A stretch of 64,000 nt of DNA from Bacteroidales bacterium. GTDB lineage: Bacteria > Bacteroidota > Bacteroidia > Bacteroidales > Marinilabiliaceae. How positions within the stretch are numbered: position 1 is the first letter of the stretch; every line of letters begins with the position of its first letter. A program made the translations under genes and the position numbers. Shown here piece by piece: positions 1 through 9,413 of the stretch. The notes beneath the pieces are model-generated. The model made no database searches. It was not told where the DNA came from and was given only the letters and a program-made list of their open reading frames with translations. The stretch spans positions 1 through 64,000 of the forward strand of contig CAAFWU010000083.1 in NCBI GenBank assembly GCA_900766825.1. Reading direction: 5' to 3'.

Positions 1-67
1 GAGGGATTCGAACCCCCGACCCTCTGCTTGTAAGGCAGATGCTCTGAACCAGCTGCGCTAAGCGCCC
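1..67 (-). tRNA. tRNA-Val (anticodon TAC), 3' end cut by the window edge
   Basis: Read on the minus strand from 67, the 5' acceptor strand GGGCGCT is followed by a D arm, an anticodon arm with loop CTTACAA (anticodon TAC, valine GUA codons) and a T arm with TTCGAAT. The window ends right after the T stem, so the 3' acceptor strand, discriminator and any CCA lie outside. No other tRNA is visible beside it inside the window. A good promoter sits about 90 bp upstream. Confidence 0.93.
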
Positions 68-154
68 AAAGTCTTTAAGACTTTCAGTGATTAAACTTAT
101 TCCTCTCAACCTCGGAGGCTTCATTCAGTCACCTATCAGTTCCTAATTGCGATG

Positions 155-186
155 CAAAGGTATGTGGTTTTGATTTACCATGCAAG
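155..186 (-). promoter_or_regulatory. Bacteroidetes-type promoter of tRNA-Val
   Basis: On the minus strand a -33-like CTTG (183-186) is followed after 20 bp by the -7 element TACCTTTG (155-162), matching TAnnTTTG. The spacing equals that at the rpsO and tRNA-Trp promoters in this window. Transcription would start near 148, leaving roughly 80 nt of precursor leader before the tRNA. Confidence 0.65.
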
Positions 187-323
187 CTTTTTGGCTAAAA
201 ATTTCAAAGTATTTTTTGCTTTAGCCGATACTTGGTTAATAATCAGCAAAATAAATCTGAGTGCTTTTAACCTATTATTTCTTGCTTCCCTTGATTGCAA
301 AGGGTAAAGACTTCTATTTTTTC

Positions 324-1643
324 CTACTCATCTTTTTGTGGACAGAGAATTTCCAGTGCCTCGGCCACCACAAAGTTGCTTCCGCCCACAAAGATTAGGT
401 CGGCGGGCTCGGCATTGCGCTTGGCACGATTGAGGGCTTGAGCCACGGTGGGATAGAAATGACAATCGAGACCCATCTCTTGCCCCATCTCATAGAGGTC
501 GGAAGCGGGCTCGGCTCGTTTCACATTGGCTTGAGTGAAGTAGTAGCGAGCCTCACGGGGCAAGAGTTCAAGCACTTTGCGGGGCTCTTTGTCGTTGCAT
601 ACGCCCCAGACGATGTGCACACGCAGGTGTGATGAGAATTGCTCCTCGAGTTGCTGGGCGAGGATGCGGACACCATGGGCATTGTGGGCGGTGTCGAGCA
701 CAATGTCGGGTCGGGAGGCCACCTTTTGCCATCGACCTTGGAGACCAGTGAGACCCTGAACATCGGCCATACCCTCCTTGACGTCCAATTCAGTAACGTC
801 ATAGCCAAGGGCTTTGAGTTGCTCGACGGCGGCCAGAACGGTGAGCATATTGTGGGTTTGGCAGAAGCCCGAGAGGGAGTAACGTCTCTCGCGTTGCCCG
901 TGGCCCACATGTTCCACCTTGGCCAAGAGGAAGCCATCGGGAGTTAGGCTATGGTCGGAGAGTTTCATGACATCCTCGGCAAAGATTATGGGAGAGCCGC
1001 ACTCTTGGGCCTTGGCTTCGAATACGGGGTCGGTCTCGGGATGGCGCTCGCCTATGACCACGGGAACACCCGGTTTTATGATGCCTGCTTTTTCTGAGGC
1101 AATCTTGGCCAGCGTATCGCCCAGATACTGAGTGTGTTCCAGACCTATGTTGGTGATGATGGAGAGGTCGGGAGTGATGACATTGGTGCTGTCTAATCGG
1201 CCTCCGAGACCAACCTCTATGATGGCCACGTCTACGCCCACACGCTCAAAGTAGTCGAAGGCCATGGCCGTGGTAATTTCAAAGAAGGATGCATCCAAGT
1301 TATTGAGGAACATATCGTTGCGGTCCATAAACCCCACAACGTCCTCTTTGGGGATCATGCAGCCATCGACACGAATGCGCTCGCGGAAATCGACCAGATG
1401 GGGCGAGGTGAAGAGTCCCGTAACATAGCCTGCAGATTGCAAGATGGCAGCCAAAGTGTGCGAAACTGAGCCCTTGCCATTGGTGCCCGCAACATGAATG
1501 GTGCGAAACTTGCGCTGCGGCTGCCCCAGACGCTCACACAGCGTCTCTATGTTTCCTAAACCAGGTTTCAGGGCCACGGAGCCCACTTGCTGATAGACGG
1601 GGAAACGGTTGTAAATATCGTTGAGAATTTGTTCGTAGGTCAT
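324..1643 (-). CDS. folC: Folylpolyglutamate synthase / dihydrofolate synthase
   Basis: A 439-residue Mur-ligase-fold enzyme that adds glutamate to dihydropteroate or to reduced folates in the cytoplasm. The ATP loop GTNGKGS lies near residue 53, followed by the FTSPHL stretch typical of FolC and a glycine-rich GLGGRLDSTN region. The length is normal for the family. The ATG at 1641-1643 is preceded 20 bp upstream by TAACTTTG, a good -7 element, so it appears to have its own short-leader promoter. It reads toward tRNA-Val; the 256 bp between them hold the tRNA promoter and no further gene. Which of the two ligase activities it has cannot be decided from sequence; in Bacteroidales the enzyme is usually bifunctional. 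Confidence 0.93.
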   Translation of the reverse strand: MTYEQILNDIYNRFPVYQQVGSVALKPGLGNIETLCERLGQPQRKFRTIHVAGTNGKGSVSHTLAAILQSAGYVTGLFTSPHLVDFRERIRVDGCMIPKEDVVGFMDRNDMFLNNLDASFFEITTAMAFDYFERVGVDVAIIEVGLGGRLDSTNVITPDLSIITNIGLEHTQYLGDTLAKIASEKAGIIKPGVPVVIGERHPETDPVFEAKAQECGSPIIFAEDVMKLSDHSLTPDGFLLAKVEHVGHGQRERRYSLSGFCQTHNMLTVLAAVEQLKALGYDVTELDVKEGMADVQGLTGLQGRWQKVASRPDIVLDTAHNAHGVRILAQQLEEQFSSHLRVHIVWGVCNDKEPRKVLELLPREARYYFTQANVKRAEPASDLYEMGQEMGLDCHFYPTVAQALNRAKRNAEPADLIFVGGSNFVVAEALEILCPQKDE

Positions 1644-1662
1644 TATCTACTGTTTTAACACT

Positions 1663-1670
1663 CAAAGTTA
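1663..1670 (-). promoter_or_regulatory. -7 element upstream of folC
   Basis: The plus strand reads CAAAGTTA, which is TAACTTTG on the minus strand, an exact TAnnTTTG match. It lies 20 bp before the folC start codon. No good TTTG lies at the expected distance, so only the -7 half is supported. Confidence 0.45.
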
Positions 1671-1861
1671 GTTATTATATTTGTATGGAAAGCGGGCAAA
1701 AATGTAAGCATAAGGGAGACAAGACCAAAGCCCACACACAAAACAAAAGAAAAACAAAGGGCAAGACCTACGAACTTAACACAAACAAGCAAGTCCAGAC
1801 ATAGCTGGGCAAAGAGATGTAGGCATCGTAGAGCCCCTACAACATACACAAAAGAGCAGTT

Positions 1862-4800
1862 ATGAGCACCCTAAATAACACAGCCGCGCTGAGCCTTGTT
1901 GAGTCGGTGTCGGAGATAATAGGCAACCGAGCGCCCAAGGACGAAACGTTGCTACAGGTGGCCGACACGTTGGCCAACACACCTTGGTATGGAACATCGC
2001 ACGCCACGGCCCGAGTGACCCACGCTGGCAAGACATTCTCCAGCCCTGGCTATAAACTTACGCCATGGACGGCACGCGCTGGCTTCATGACCATAGACGA
2101 CCACCAGGGCGAAATTGCGCTGTCGCTTGCCAACGATGGGAGTGATGCGGCTGTTGATGGGGAGAGCGACAAAGGAACTGCCGATAAAAATGGCGGAGCT
2201 AACATAACCGACAAACTAAATGAGTTACAAGAGGTTTTGCGCGTGGTGGCTCGCATGGTATGTGGTTACTTGGATGCCTACAACGGACGCGAAGCCTTGG
2301 CTGTTAAGCCTCGCAACAACGGAACGGCCGTGAACGAGGACTTCCGCAAGGTGCTGACAACAGATAAAAAGCCCCTCCAACTCTTTTTCAACAAACAGAT
2401 CTTGGACCGCTATGTCTATTTGGACATGATGAAGTACAAGATTCACAACATATTGTTTGTGGCCACGCTCTACGACGCCTTTACTCTCGAAAACGATGAC
2501 AGTTTCTTTGAGCAGTTCATGGGCGAGATATACCAGTACAGCCTCTTCTCGTTGCCCCGCATCACGGGTGTGGCCTCGGCCGAGGAGGCTCTGGAACTTA
2601 TGGAGACCACCCACTTCGATATGGCTCTGCTGATGATTGGCTTGGACGCCGACGCCACCTTTGAGCTCAGTGCTCAAATTAAGGAACGGCAGCCCGACAT
2701 TCCTGTCTACCTGCTGGCCAGCCAAAAGAATGTGATTGGGGAGATGGACCGACGGGCCCGCATGACGCCTTCGGTGGACAAAATATTTGTGTGGGGAGGC
2801 AACTCGGACATTATATTTTCTATTGTGAAGAGCACCGAGGATGAGGTTAACGTGGTGGACGACACCCGCATAGGTCTTGTTCGCGTAATTCTGCTTGTAG
2901 AGGACTCGCCAGTCTACTACTCCCGCTATCTACGCATCCTTTTCTCCACAGTCTTTGGCCAAGTGCAAAAACTACTGCAAGAGGACGACCGCAACGAGAT
3001 AAACCGCGTGTCGAAGATGCGCCAGAGACCCAAGATTTTGCATGCGCGCAACTACGAGGACGCCATGTATTACATCGAGCGCTACCGCGACTACCTGCTC
3101 TGCGTAATATCCGACGTTGAGTTTGAACGCGGGGGCGAGATGGATCCCCAAGCGGGCTACAGACTGCTGAGCATGTTGGCCAACGAGATGCCCCAATTGC
3201 CCACCATACTGCAGAGCGCGGTGCCCGAGAACAGAACTTTAGCCGAGGAGCTGGACGTGACTTTTCTGGACAAAGATTCCGACACCTTGCAGGCCGACTT
3301 GGTAAGTTTCCTGACCAGCCGATTGGGCTTTGGCGACTTTATTTTCCGCAACAAGCAGGGTAGACCAGTGGCTCAGGCCAAAGGCTTCAGGGAGTTCGAG
3401 ACCATATTCCGCAACATACCCCAGGCTAAGTTGGAGCGCTATTGTAGAGACTTTCGCATATCGTCCTGGCTCATGAGCCGAGGCGAGATACCATTGGCCA
3501 GAACCCTCAACGCCATATCCTACAGCGACTTTGCGGACCCCGAGGAGTTCCGCACCGAGGTGTTGCGCCATATGCGAGAGTACACCGAAGAGCGCCGACG
3601 TGGCAAAAAGTTGGACTATGACGAAGTGGACATACCCGACGAGCGCAACATAATAATGATGTCGGATGGCAAACTTGGAGGCAAAGGTCGCGGTCTGGCC
3701 TTCATCAACACCCTGATACAGAATCTGGACACCAAGGAGTTCGATGGTTACTTGAACATCCGCATTCCCATAACGGCCATTGTGGGCACCGACGAATTCG
3801 ACGCCTTTATGCAGCGAGGCAACCTGATGCCCTATGCCATGACGGACCCCGACTACACCGAGTTGCGCGAACGATTCGACGCCACGCCCCTAAGCGACAA
3901 GCTCATGAACCGCCTACGCCGCTTTGCCACACAGGTGAGCAAGCCCATTGCCGTGCGCTCCAGCTCGTTATCCGAGGACTCTATGAATCAGCCATTTGCA
4001 GGTGTCTTCGACACATATCTTGTGGCAAACAACCGCCCCACAGCGGACGAGAACGCAGCTTGCTTGGCTCAGGCCATCAAGATGGTCTACGCATCGATAT
4101 ACTCCCCCACGAGCCGCGCCTATTTCCAAACCACCAAAATAAACATAGAGAAGGAGAAGATGGCCGTAGTGCTTCAGGTTCTGGTGGGCAACGAATTTCA
4201 GGGCTACTACTACCCACACGTGAGCGGCACGGCCCAGAGCTACAACTATTACCCCGTGGCCCACATGCAACCCGAAGAGGGTTTTGCGGTGGCAGGCTTT
4301 GGTTTGGGCTACTACGTGGTGGGCGGCAGCAAGGCCTACCGTTTTTCGCCAGCATGGCCCGCTTTGGACACCACATCGGTGAACGATATGGTAAAGAACA
4401 CTCAGGTCGATTTTCTGGCTCTGGACCTGAGCAAGACCCAGACCGACTATGTGCACGATGGCGAACAAGCTCCTCTGGCCACACTGAGCATAACCGAAGC
4501 AGAGAAGCACGGCACGCTGCGCCACTGCGCCTCGGTCTACAACCCACACAACGACACCATTGAGCCTGGACTGAGAGCCTATGGACCTCGCGTGGTGAAC
4601 TTTGCTGACATACTCAAGTACGACTACATTCCCCTGCCCCGAGCCCTGAGCACCATACTCACAGCCGCAAAAGATGCCTTTGGCACCCCAGTGGAGATTG
4701 AGTGGGCTGTGGACTTGACCGAGGACGAGCATGGAGTGCCATCGTTCTACCTGCTGCAGATGAAGCCCATAATAACCGACCTAAGGGGCGACAGCGTGAA

Positions 4801-5359
4801 GGTTGCCGAGCCCGAGAGTCGCGACAATGTGGTGCTCTACACACAACAGAGTTTGGGCAACGGCCGCGTGAGGGGTGTGACGGACATAATTTTTGCAGAC
4901 CCCGACGTGTTCGACAAACTGCAGACCGAGCAGATGGCAACCGAAATAGGCTACCTCAACGAACAGATGATGGCTCAGAACCAAAACTATGTGCTCATTG
5001 GTCCTGGGCGATGGGGCACACGAGACAAGTTCATTGGCATACCTGTGGCATGGAGCGAAATATCGAACGCCAAGGTGATTGTGGAGATGAGCTTACCAGG
5101 TTTCCCACTGGACTCATCGCTCGGCTCCCACTTCTTCCACAACGTCACGAGCATGAACATTGGCTATCTGGCCGTGATGAGCGAGAGCCCAACCGACTTT
5201 GTTAACTGGGAGGTGATAAAGGCTCTGCCCGAGGTGGAGCGCACAAAATACTTCCGCCACGTTCGAGCCCCTTTCGCTTTGGACATTCGCATGAACGGCA
5301 AAGGCCGCAAAGCCGTGGTGATGACAACGGATGGTTCGACCGAGGAGATGGAGGAGTAA
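1862..5359 (+). CDS. Receiver-domain protein fused to PPDK_N PEP/pyruvate-binding ATP-grasp domain
   Basis: A 1165-residue cytoplasmic multidomain protein. Residues about 193-330 look like a degenerate receiver fold. Residues about 342-500 form a better receiver: acidic pair E347-D348, phosphoacceptor candidate D418 in an ISD strand, and a DK pair near 470. From about 597 (GGKGRGLAF) to about 940 comes a PPDK_N nucleotide-binding module, with AVRSSSLSED near 697. The C-terminal part holds GPGRWGTRD near 1046. The swivelling phosphohistidine domain (TGGxxSH type) and the PEP/pyruvate TIM barrel of PEP synthase or PPDK are not visible, so classical PEP synthase activity is unlikely. Similar proteins are commonly annotated in Bacteroides as PEP/pyruvate-binding proteins; their reaction is unknown to me. 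The start at 1862 is the first ATG. No transmembrane segment is seen. Confidence 0.8.
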   Translation: MSTLNNTAALSLVESVSEIIGNRAPKDETLLQVADTLANTPWYGTSHATARVTHAGKTFSSPGYKLTPWTARAGFMTIDDHQGEIALSLANDGSDAAVDGESDKGTADKNGGANITDKLNELQEVLRVVARMVCGYLDAYNGREALAVKPRNNGTAVNEDFRKVLTTDKKPLQLFFNKQILDRYVYLDMMKYKIHNILFVATLYDAFTLENDDSFFEQFMGEIYQYSLFSLPRITGVASAEEALELMETTHFDMALLMIGLDADATFELSAQIKERQPDIPVYLLASQKNVIGEMDRRARMTPSVDKIFVWGGNSDIIFSIVKSTEDEVNVVDDTRIGLVRVILLVEDSPVYYSRYLRILFSTVFGQVQKLLQEDDRNEINRVSKMRQRPKILHARNYEDAMYYIERYRDYLLCVISDVEFERGGEMDPQAGYRLLSMLANEMPQLPTILQSAVPENRTLAEELDVTFLDKDSDTLQADLVSFLTSRLGFGDFIFRNKQGRPVAQAKGFREFETIFRNIPQAKLERYCRDFRISSWLMSRGEIPLARTLNAISYSDFADPEEFRTEVLRHMREYTEERRRGKKLDYDEVDIPDERNIIMMSDGKLGGKGRGLAFINTLIQNLDTKEFDGYLNIRIPITAIVGTDEFDAFMQRGNLMPYAMTDPDYTELRERFDATPLSDKLMNRLRRFATQVSKPIAVRSSSLSEDSMNQPFAGVFDTYLVANNRPTADENAACLAQAIKMVYASIYSPTSRAYFQTTKINIEKEKMAVVLQVLVGNEFQGYYYPHVSGTAQSYNYYPVAHMQPEEGFAVAGFGLGYYVVGGSKAYRFSPAWPALDTTSVNDMVKNTQVDFLALDLSKTQTDYVHDGEQAPLATLSITEAEKHGTLRHCASVYNPHNDTIEPGLRAYGPRVVNFADILKYDYIPLPRALSTILTAAKDAFGTPVEIEWAVDLTEDEHGVPSFYLLQMKPIITDLRGDSVKVAEPESRDNVVLYTQQSLGNGRVRGVTDIIFADPDVFDKLQTEQMATEIGYLNEQMMAQNQNYVLIGPGRWGTRDKFIGIPVAWSEISNAKVIVEMSLPGFPLDSSLGSHFFHNVTSMNIGYLAVMSESPTDFVNWEVIKALPEVERTKYFRHVRAPFALDIRMNGKGRKAVVMTTDGSTEEMEE

Positions 5360-5415
5360 GTAGCAGAAAAAGAATCCCCTAACCCACAATAAATAAGCAA
5401 ACTAAAGAGAAGACC

Positions 5416-5874
5416 ATGCAGAACGAGACATCGACCAGCACGCCCCTTGTTGTGGTGTGCGTGCTGAGCATCATAGCTTCGGTTTTTGGCATATTCTATG
5501 GCTTGGGACTGAGTGCCGCAGGAACCATGGACCGCAACGAGATGATAAAAATTATGATGCAACAAGGCTTGTCGCAGATGCCGCAGACCGAGTTGGAGAC
5601 TGTTGTAGACTCCATTGTTGAACTGGCACGTATGAGTAATTTTTACATTCTATTCAACATTTTGGAGGTTGTGGCCATTGGTATGTTGTTGCGCGGCAAG
5701 ACGATAGGCTTTCACTTCTACACGGGGTCGCAGATTGGGCAAACGGGTATATACATCATTGCCATGGGCATTTGGAACTGCTCGCTCATAATACTCTGGA
5801 TGCTCTTTTGGATCATGATTTACTGGAAGATGACGCAAACCATGCGCACTACGGAGAAGGAGGAAGAGGAATAG
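5416..5874 (+). CDS. Small inner-membrane protein of unknown function
   Basis: A 152-residue protein with three or four hydrophobic helices: about residues 10-33, 77-95 and a long C-terminal hydrophobic region at about 108-140. A polar loop between the first two helices carries acidic residues, and the tail ends in an acidic run. I do not recognise the family. It starts 56 bp after the receiver/PPDK_N gene and ends 10 bp before the next start, so the three genes are probably co-transcribed. The G of its TAG stop codon begins a run of nine G. Confidence 0.7.
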   Translation: MQNETSTSTPLVVVCVLSIIASVFGIFYGLGLSAAGTMDRNEMIKIMMQQGLSQMPQTELETVVDSIVELARMSNFYILFNILEVVAIGMLLRGKTIGFHFYTGSQIGQTGIYIIAMGIWNCSLIILWMLFWIMIYWKMTQTMRTTEKEEEE

Positions 5875-5882
5875 GGGGGGGG
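5874..5882 (+). repeat. G9 homopolymer at a gene junction
   Basis: Nine consecutive G run from the last base of one stop codon to 2 bp before the next start codon. Slippage here would change the translation initiation region of the 1075-residue protein but no reading frame. Confidence 0.8.
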
Positions 5883-5884
5883 CA

Positions 5885-8800
5885 ATGAGAGGCACAGTAT
5901 GTCAAAGAGGGCCAGAGGCTGGACATAGATACGTTTGGCAGACAAAGAGTTGGGCAACTCGTAGGGCTCAACTTTTGTCAACTCTGTGCACCATACTATG
6001 CCTAAGCTTTGGGCTGAGTACCAACTCTTTGGCTCAGTACTACAGCACAGGGCCCGACCCTCTGCATATGCATTGGCACACCATAGGGGGCGAGAAAGAT
6101 GGAGATGGAAACGAGACATGGCACATTATGGCCGACACTTTGGCTCTGCATTGGGCCAGCGAGGCCAACCGTGTGCTGCAGACTCAGGCTCCGCTGCTTA
6201 TGCAGGATTTTGGTTCTCTGCGGGTTCGCAAGGTGCCCATTGTGGTTCACTCGCGCAGTGCATACTCCAATGGCATGGTAACTTGGGCACCACGGCGTAT
6301 GGAGCTATACCCATGGGACACGGGTCAGGACGATTGCGTGCCTTGGCCCACCCATCTGCTAACACACGAATGGCGCCACGTGCTACAGACACAAAGCAGC
6401 ATGGTGGGCTTCTCACGTTTCCTCAACGTGCTCTTTGGGCAGCAGGCTGCAGGACCTATCTTGGGACTCTTCTATCCTTCGTGGGCTCTGGAGGGCGATG
6501 CCGTGTGGGCAGAGACTCAATACACAAGCGGAGGTCGTGGCGAGCGAGCTTGGTTCATGCAGCAGATGCGAACTCTGGAACTCTACGGACGACGTCCATC
6601 GTACTCTCAGGCCTACTTTGGGTCCTATGCCATGCGCGTGCCAGACTATTATCTCCTTGGCTACCTAATGGTGAGTGCCGTAAGCGACAGCCTTGGCAAC
6701 AAGGTGTGGACCAATGCGTTGCAGCACATAGGCCGACATCCTTTCACCATCTTTCCCTTTGCCACAACCATGCGCAAGCAAACAGGCATGCGCCCCTTTG
6801 CACTCTACCAGTGGGCCATGAACCGTTGGGCAAACCAATGGGCTAATGGTTCCGACACTCTCAGACACAAACCAACCTACAACCCGACCAAAAATCAGCC
6901 CTACGCAACACACCGTCCCCTCTGGCCTCAGCAAATGACCCCGCGGCACAACCATCATGACCAGTTTGCCAACGTTACCCACCCCAAGGCATGGCGCGGA
7001 GGCACATTGGTCTACGTTGGCAGCCCCGAGACACTGAGCCACTTCGCATGGTGCGACAGTCTAACGGGTCAAACACATTGGCTCATAACCCCATCGGCTC
7101 GCAACGAGACCATGTTTACCCTGCAGACCAACACCATGGTCTGGAGCGAACGGCGACAGCACATCCGCTGGTCCAACGCATCGGAGAACCGCCTAATGGC
7201 AGCCGAACTAACCATGAGCCAAAGGGGAAAAATAAAGACCCGAAAGTGGGGTGTGAGCCGAGGCCGAAACTTGCACAGCCCAAGCCTAAGCCCCAGTGGC
7301 AATCAATTGGCCGCTGTGGAGGTTGAGACTGATATGCGCCACGCCATTGTGACAACACCATGGAACAGCCCAAGCAAGAAACCACGCCAAAGGGTGTGGA
7401 GCACAGTGCTGACCGTGCCCACAGGATGGCAAGTGGCCGAGGTGACCTACCAAAACGACAGCACCCTATTGGCCATTGTGGTGAGTCCCAAAGGAAAAAG
7501 CATTGCAAAAATTGAGCTGGAGCCCAACAACGAGACGCAGACCGAGGCAACAAAAAGAGAGCCTAAGGCAACCGAGATTTTAGGTCCTGTGAACCTAAAC
7601 ATCAGCAGCATAACCTCCGACACTGCGGGCAACATCCTATTCTGTTTGGACCCCAACGCCCACAGTGACATCTACCGCCTATCACCCAACGGCACCGTGC
7701 AACGCCTGACGTACTCTCAATATGGAGCCGACCACCCCTACCCTACCCCCAACGGGCTGATGCTGAGCAACTACGGCAACATGGGCTACCGCCCCGTGAT
7801 GCTGCCCACCAACAACATTACACCCAACAGCACGAGCGACCAAATTGTAGGTCAAGAACTAACCCAACGTGCAGACGCCCATCCTCTTAATCTACCTACC
7901 GAGCCATCCACGGCACCACACCATCATACACCTTGGCCTCGCATTCATATGTTGCCCAACGTCCACAGTTGGGGTCCCATTGTGGTGTATGCCGACGAAC
8001 AGACCTTGACTCCTGGCATAAGCATTGCCAGCCAAAATGCCCACGGCACCGTGATGATGCAAGCGGGCGTTAACTTTGGCGACTCCCAGAGCGACGAACG
8101 CCTATTTGCCTCAGCCACATGGGATTGGTTTTGGACACGGCTGAAGATAAAAGCTACATGGGGCAAAACACATTACAAGCTTCACACCAAGGAGATGGTG
8201 GTGATGGTCGACAATAGCGACCCCCGACGTCCAAACCTTACGGAAATATACATGCTTGAGAACCAGATGGACGACTACCGTAGGCCACGTTGCATAGAGG
8301 CCTCGGCCACCGTGCCTCTTACATTTTTGCGCGGCGCATGGCAGCATGGCGTAACCCCTGGCTACTCTATTGATTGGCAGAAAGCCAATGGGCTGACCAC
8401 ACAAAGCACCCTTACTTTGGTTGAGAGCGCCACCCACCCCCACCTCCGTGGACAGAGCACGACAAAGGAGGTTACGGGGGCCGAAATGTGCTACTCGCGC
8501 CAAACAGTGGGTCTGAACGCCTACGCCCTTAGGCGCATGGCCGACCGAGACTTGGGGTGCCGCTGGGGCATAAACCTCAACTTGTGGTATGACATGGCCA
8601 AGGTGCCCAACAACTACGGCACCATGCTCACCACATCGGTGCGAACCTATTGGCCAGGCATTGGGCGACATCACCAATTGGTGCTGAGCGGCAGCTATCA
8701 GACCAAACGGCCTGGCGAGGTTATGGCATCGTCGGACACCACCTATGTGCGCCGATTGCTGGGAGACCGCGTTAATGCTCCCTACGGACTGAGCCGAGTT

Positions 8801-9112
8801 ACAAATAAATGGTCGGCCTTGGTCCGCGCTCAATACAACATGCCACTGGTGGACCCCGATTGGCAATGGGGACCTGTGGCCTACATAAAAAGAGTTAGCA
8901 TGGGATTGGTTGGCGACTGGAGCCGCGCTCAGGTGTGGAATGGTTTCGAAGAGACACAAATAGTTAACCGCTGGACATGTAGCATGGAGCTATGGGCCGA
9001 CACTCGCATTGCCCTCTTGCCCTATGCGGTGACAATTGGCGGCAGAGCCTCGTGGGGACCCGACATCGATGGAATCCATGGCGCTCTACTGCTTAGCATT
9101 GCGTTTAAGTGA
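5885..9112 (+). CDS. Secreted gluzincin-like protein with beta-propeller and probable outer-membrane barrel
   Basis: A 1075-residue exported protein. After a long basic N region, a hydrophobic segment ends in SLAQ near residue 51, a plausible signal peptidase site. A zinc-protease signature follows: HEWRH at 161-165, then, 38 residues later, WALEGDAVWAE with E203 as third ligand, the gluzincin arrangement. Residues about 340-720 contain repeated strand-turn units resembling a TolB-type propeller. The last third is rich in alternating strands and ends in IAFK, compatible with an outer-membrane barrel. Proteins with this layout occur in Bacteroidetes without known substrate. It follows the small membrane gene by 10 bp. 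An alternative is that the metal site is vestigial, but all three ligands and the catalytic Glu are present. Confidence 0.72.
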   Translation: MRGTVCQRGPEAGHRYVWQTKSWATRRAQLLSTLCTILCLSFGLSTNSLAQYYSTGPDPLHMHWHTIGGEKDGDGNETWHIMADTLALHWASEANRVLQTQAPLLMQDFGSLRVRKVPIVVHSRSAYSNGMVTWAPRRMELYPWDTGQDDCVPWPTHLLTHEWRHVLQTQSSMVGFSRFLNVLFGQQAAGPILGLFYPSWALEGDAVWAETQYTSGGRGERAWFMQQMRTLELYGRRPSYSQAYFGSYAMRVPDYYLLGYLMVSAVSDSLGNKVWTNALQHIGRHPFTIFPFATTMRKQTGMRPFALYQWAMNRWANQWANGSDTLRHKPTYNPTKNQPYATHRPLWPQQMTPRHNHHDQFANVTHPKAWRGGTLVYVGSPETLSHFAWCDSLTGQTHWLITPSARNETMFTLQTNTMVWSERRQHIRWSNASENRLMAAELTMSQRGKIKTRKWGVSRGRNLHSPSLSPSGNQLAAVEVETDMRHAIVTTPWNSPSKKPRQRVWSTVLTVPTGWQVAEVTYQNDSTLLAIVVSPKGKSIAKIELEPNNETQTEATKREPKATEILGPVNLNISSITSDTAGNILFCLDPNAHSDIYRLSPNGTVQRLTYSQYGADHPYPTPNGLMLSNYGNMGYRPVMLPTNNITPNSTSDQIVGQELTQRADAHPLNLPTEPSTAPHHHTPWPRIHMLPNVHSWGPIVVYADEQTLTPGISIASQNAHGTVMMQAGVNFGDSQSDERLFASATWDWFWTRLKIKATWGKTHYKLHTKEMVVMVDNSDPRRPNLTEIYMLENQMDDYRRPRCIEASATVPLTFLRGAWQHGVTPGYSIDWQKANGLTTQSTLTLVESATHPHLRGQSTTKEVTGAEMCYSRQTVGLNAYALRRMADRDLGCRWGINLNLWYDMAKVPNNYGTMLTTSVRTYWPGIGRHHQLVLSGSYQTKRPGEVMASSDTTYVRRLLGDRVNAPYGLSRVTNKWSALVRAQYNMPLVDPDWQWGPVAYIKRVSMGLVGDWSRAQVWNGFEETQIVNRWTCSMELWADTRIALLPYAVTIGGRASWGPDIDGIHGALLLSIAFK

Positions 9113-9117
9113 TTTAT

Positions 9118-9126
9118 GGGGGGGGG
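9118..9126 (+). repeat. G9 homopolymer after a stop codon
   Basis: Nine G followed by A7 begin 5 bp after the stop codon of the 1075-residue protein. This is one of several G or C runs of 7-9 bases that sit at gene ends in this window. Confidence 0.8.
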
Positions 9127-9308
9127 AAAAAAGAGAGCTTGGGAGAGCAAAAACCACAACAAGAAAAGAGCGTAAAACAAAAATACGACTTAATGGGAAG
9201 AAAAATTGATGGATATGATGTAAGAAAGGGTCTTTATATTGAAATGAAAGGAAACGATAGTGCGGGCAAGCTTAAAGTCGTAAAATAGTTTTATTGTTTC
9301 AAGGGCAG

Positions 9309-9355
9309 AAAAAATCGAGCCTCCCCACAAAGATCGATCTGTTTGTGGGGAGGCT
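9309..9355 (-). terminator. Intrinsic terminator of rnpA-yidD-recX
   Basis: A perfect 14-bp inverted repeat (9318-9331 with 9342-9355, 10-nt loop). On the minus strand the stem is followed by CGA and six T. It lies about 60 bp after the recX stop. The rest of the 300-bp gap (9113-9413) holds no convincing gene. Confidence 0.88.
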
Positions 9356-9413
9356 GAGTATATTAAAAAATATGTGTAACAAAGTTGGCTAATTGTGTAG
9401 CATGCACCACACA

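Noticed and set aside
3968..4732. 254-codon frame on the minus strand
   Set aside because: It lies fully inside the receiver/PPDK_N gene, has no domain, start context or neighbour support, and is explained by the codon use of the plus-strand gene.
1862..5359. Phosphoenolpyruvate synthase (ppsA) or pyruvate phosphate dikinase (ppdK)
   Set aside because: Only the PPDK_N nucleotide-binding part is present; the phosphohistidine swivelling domain and PEP/pyruvate barrel motifs are missing, and receiver-like domains precede it.
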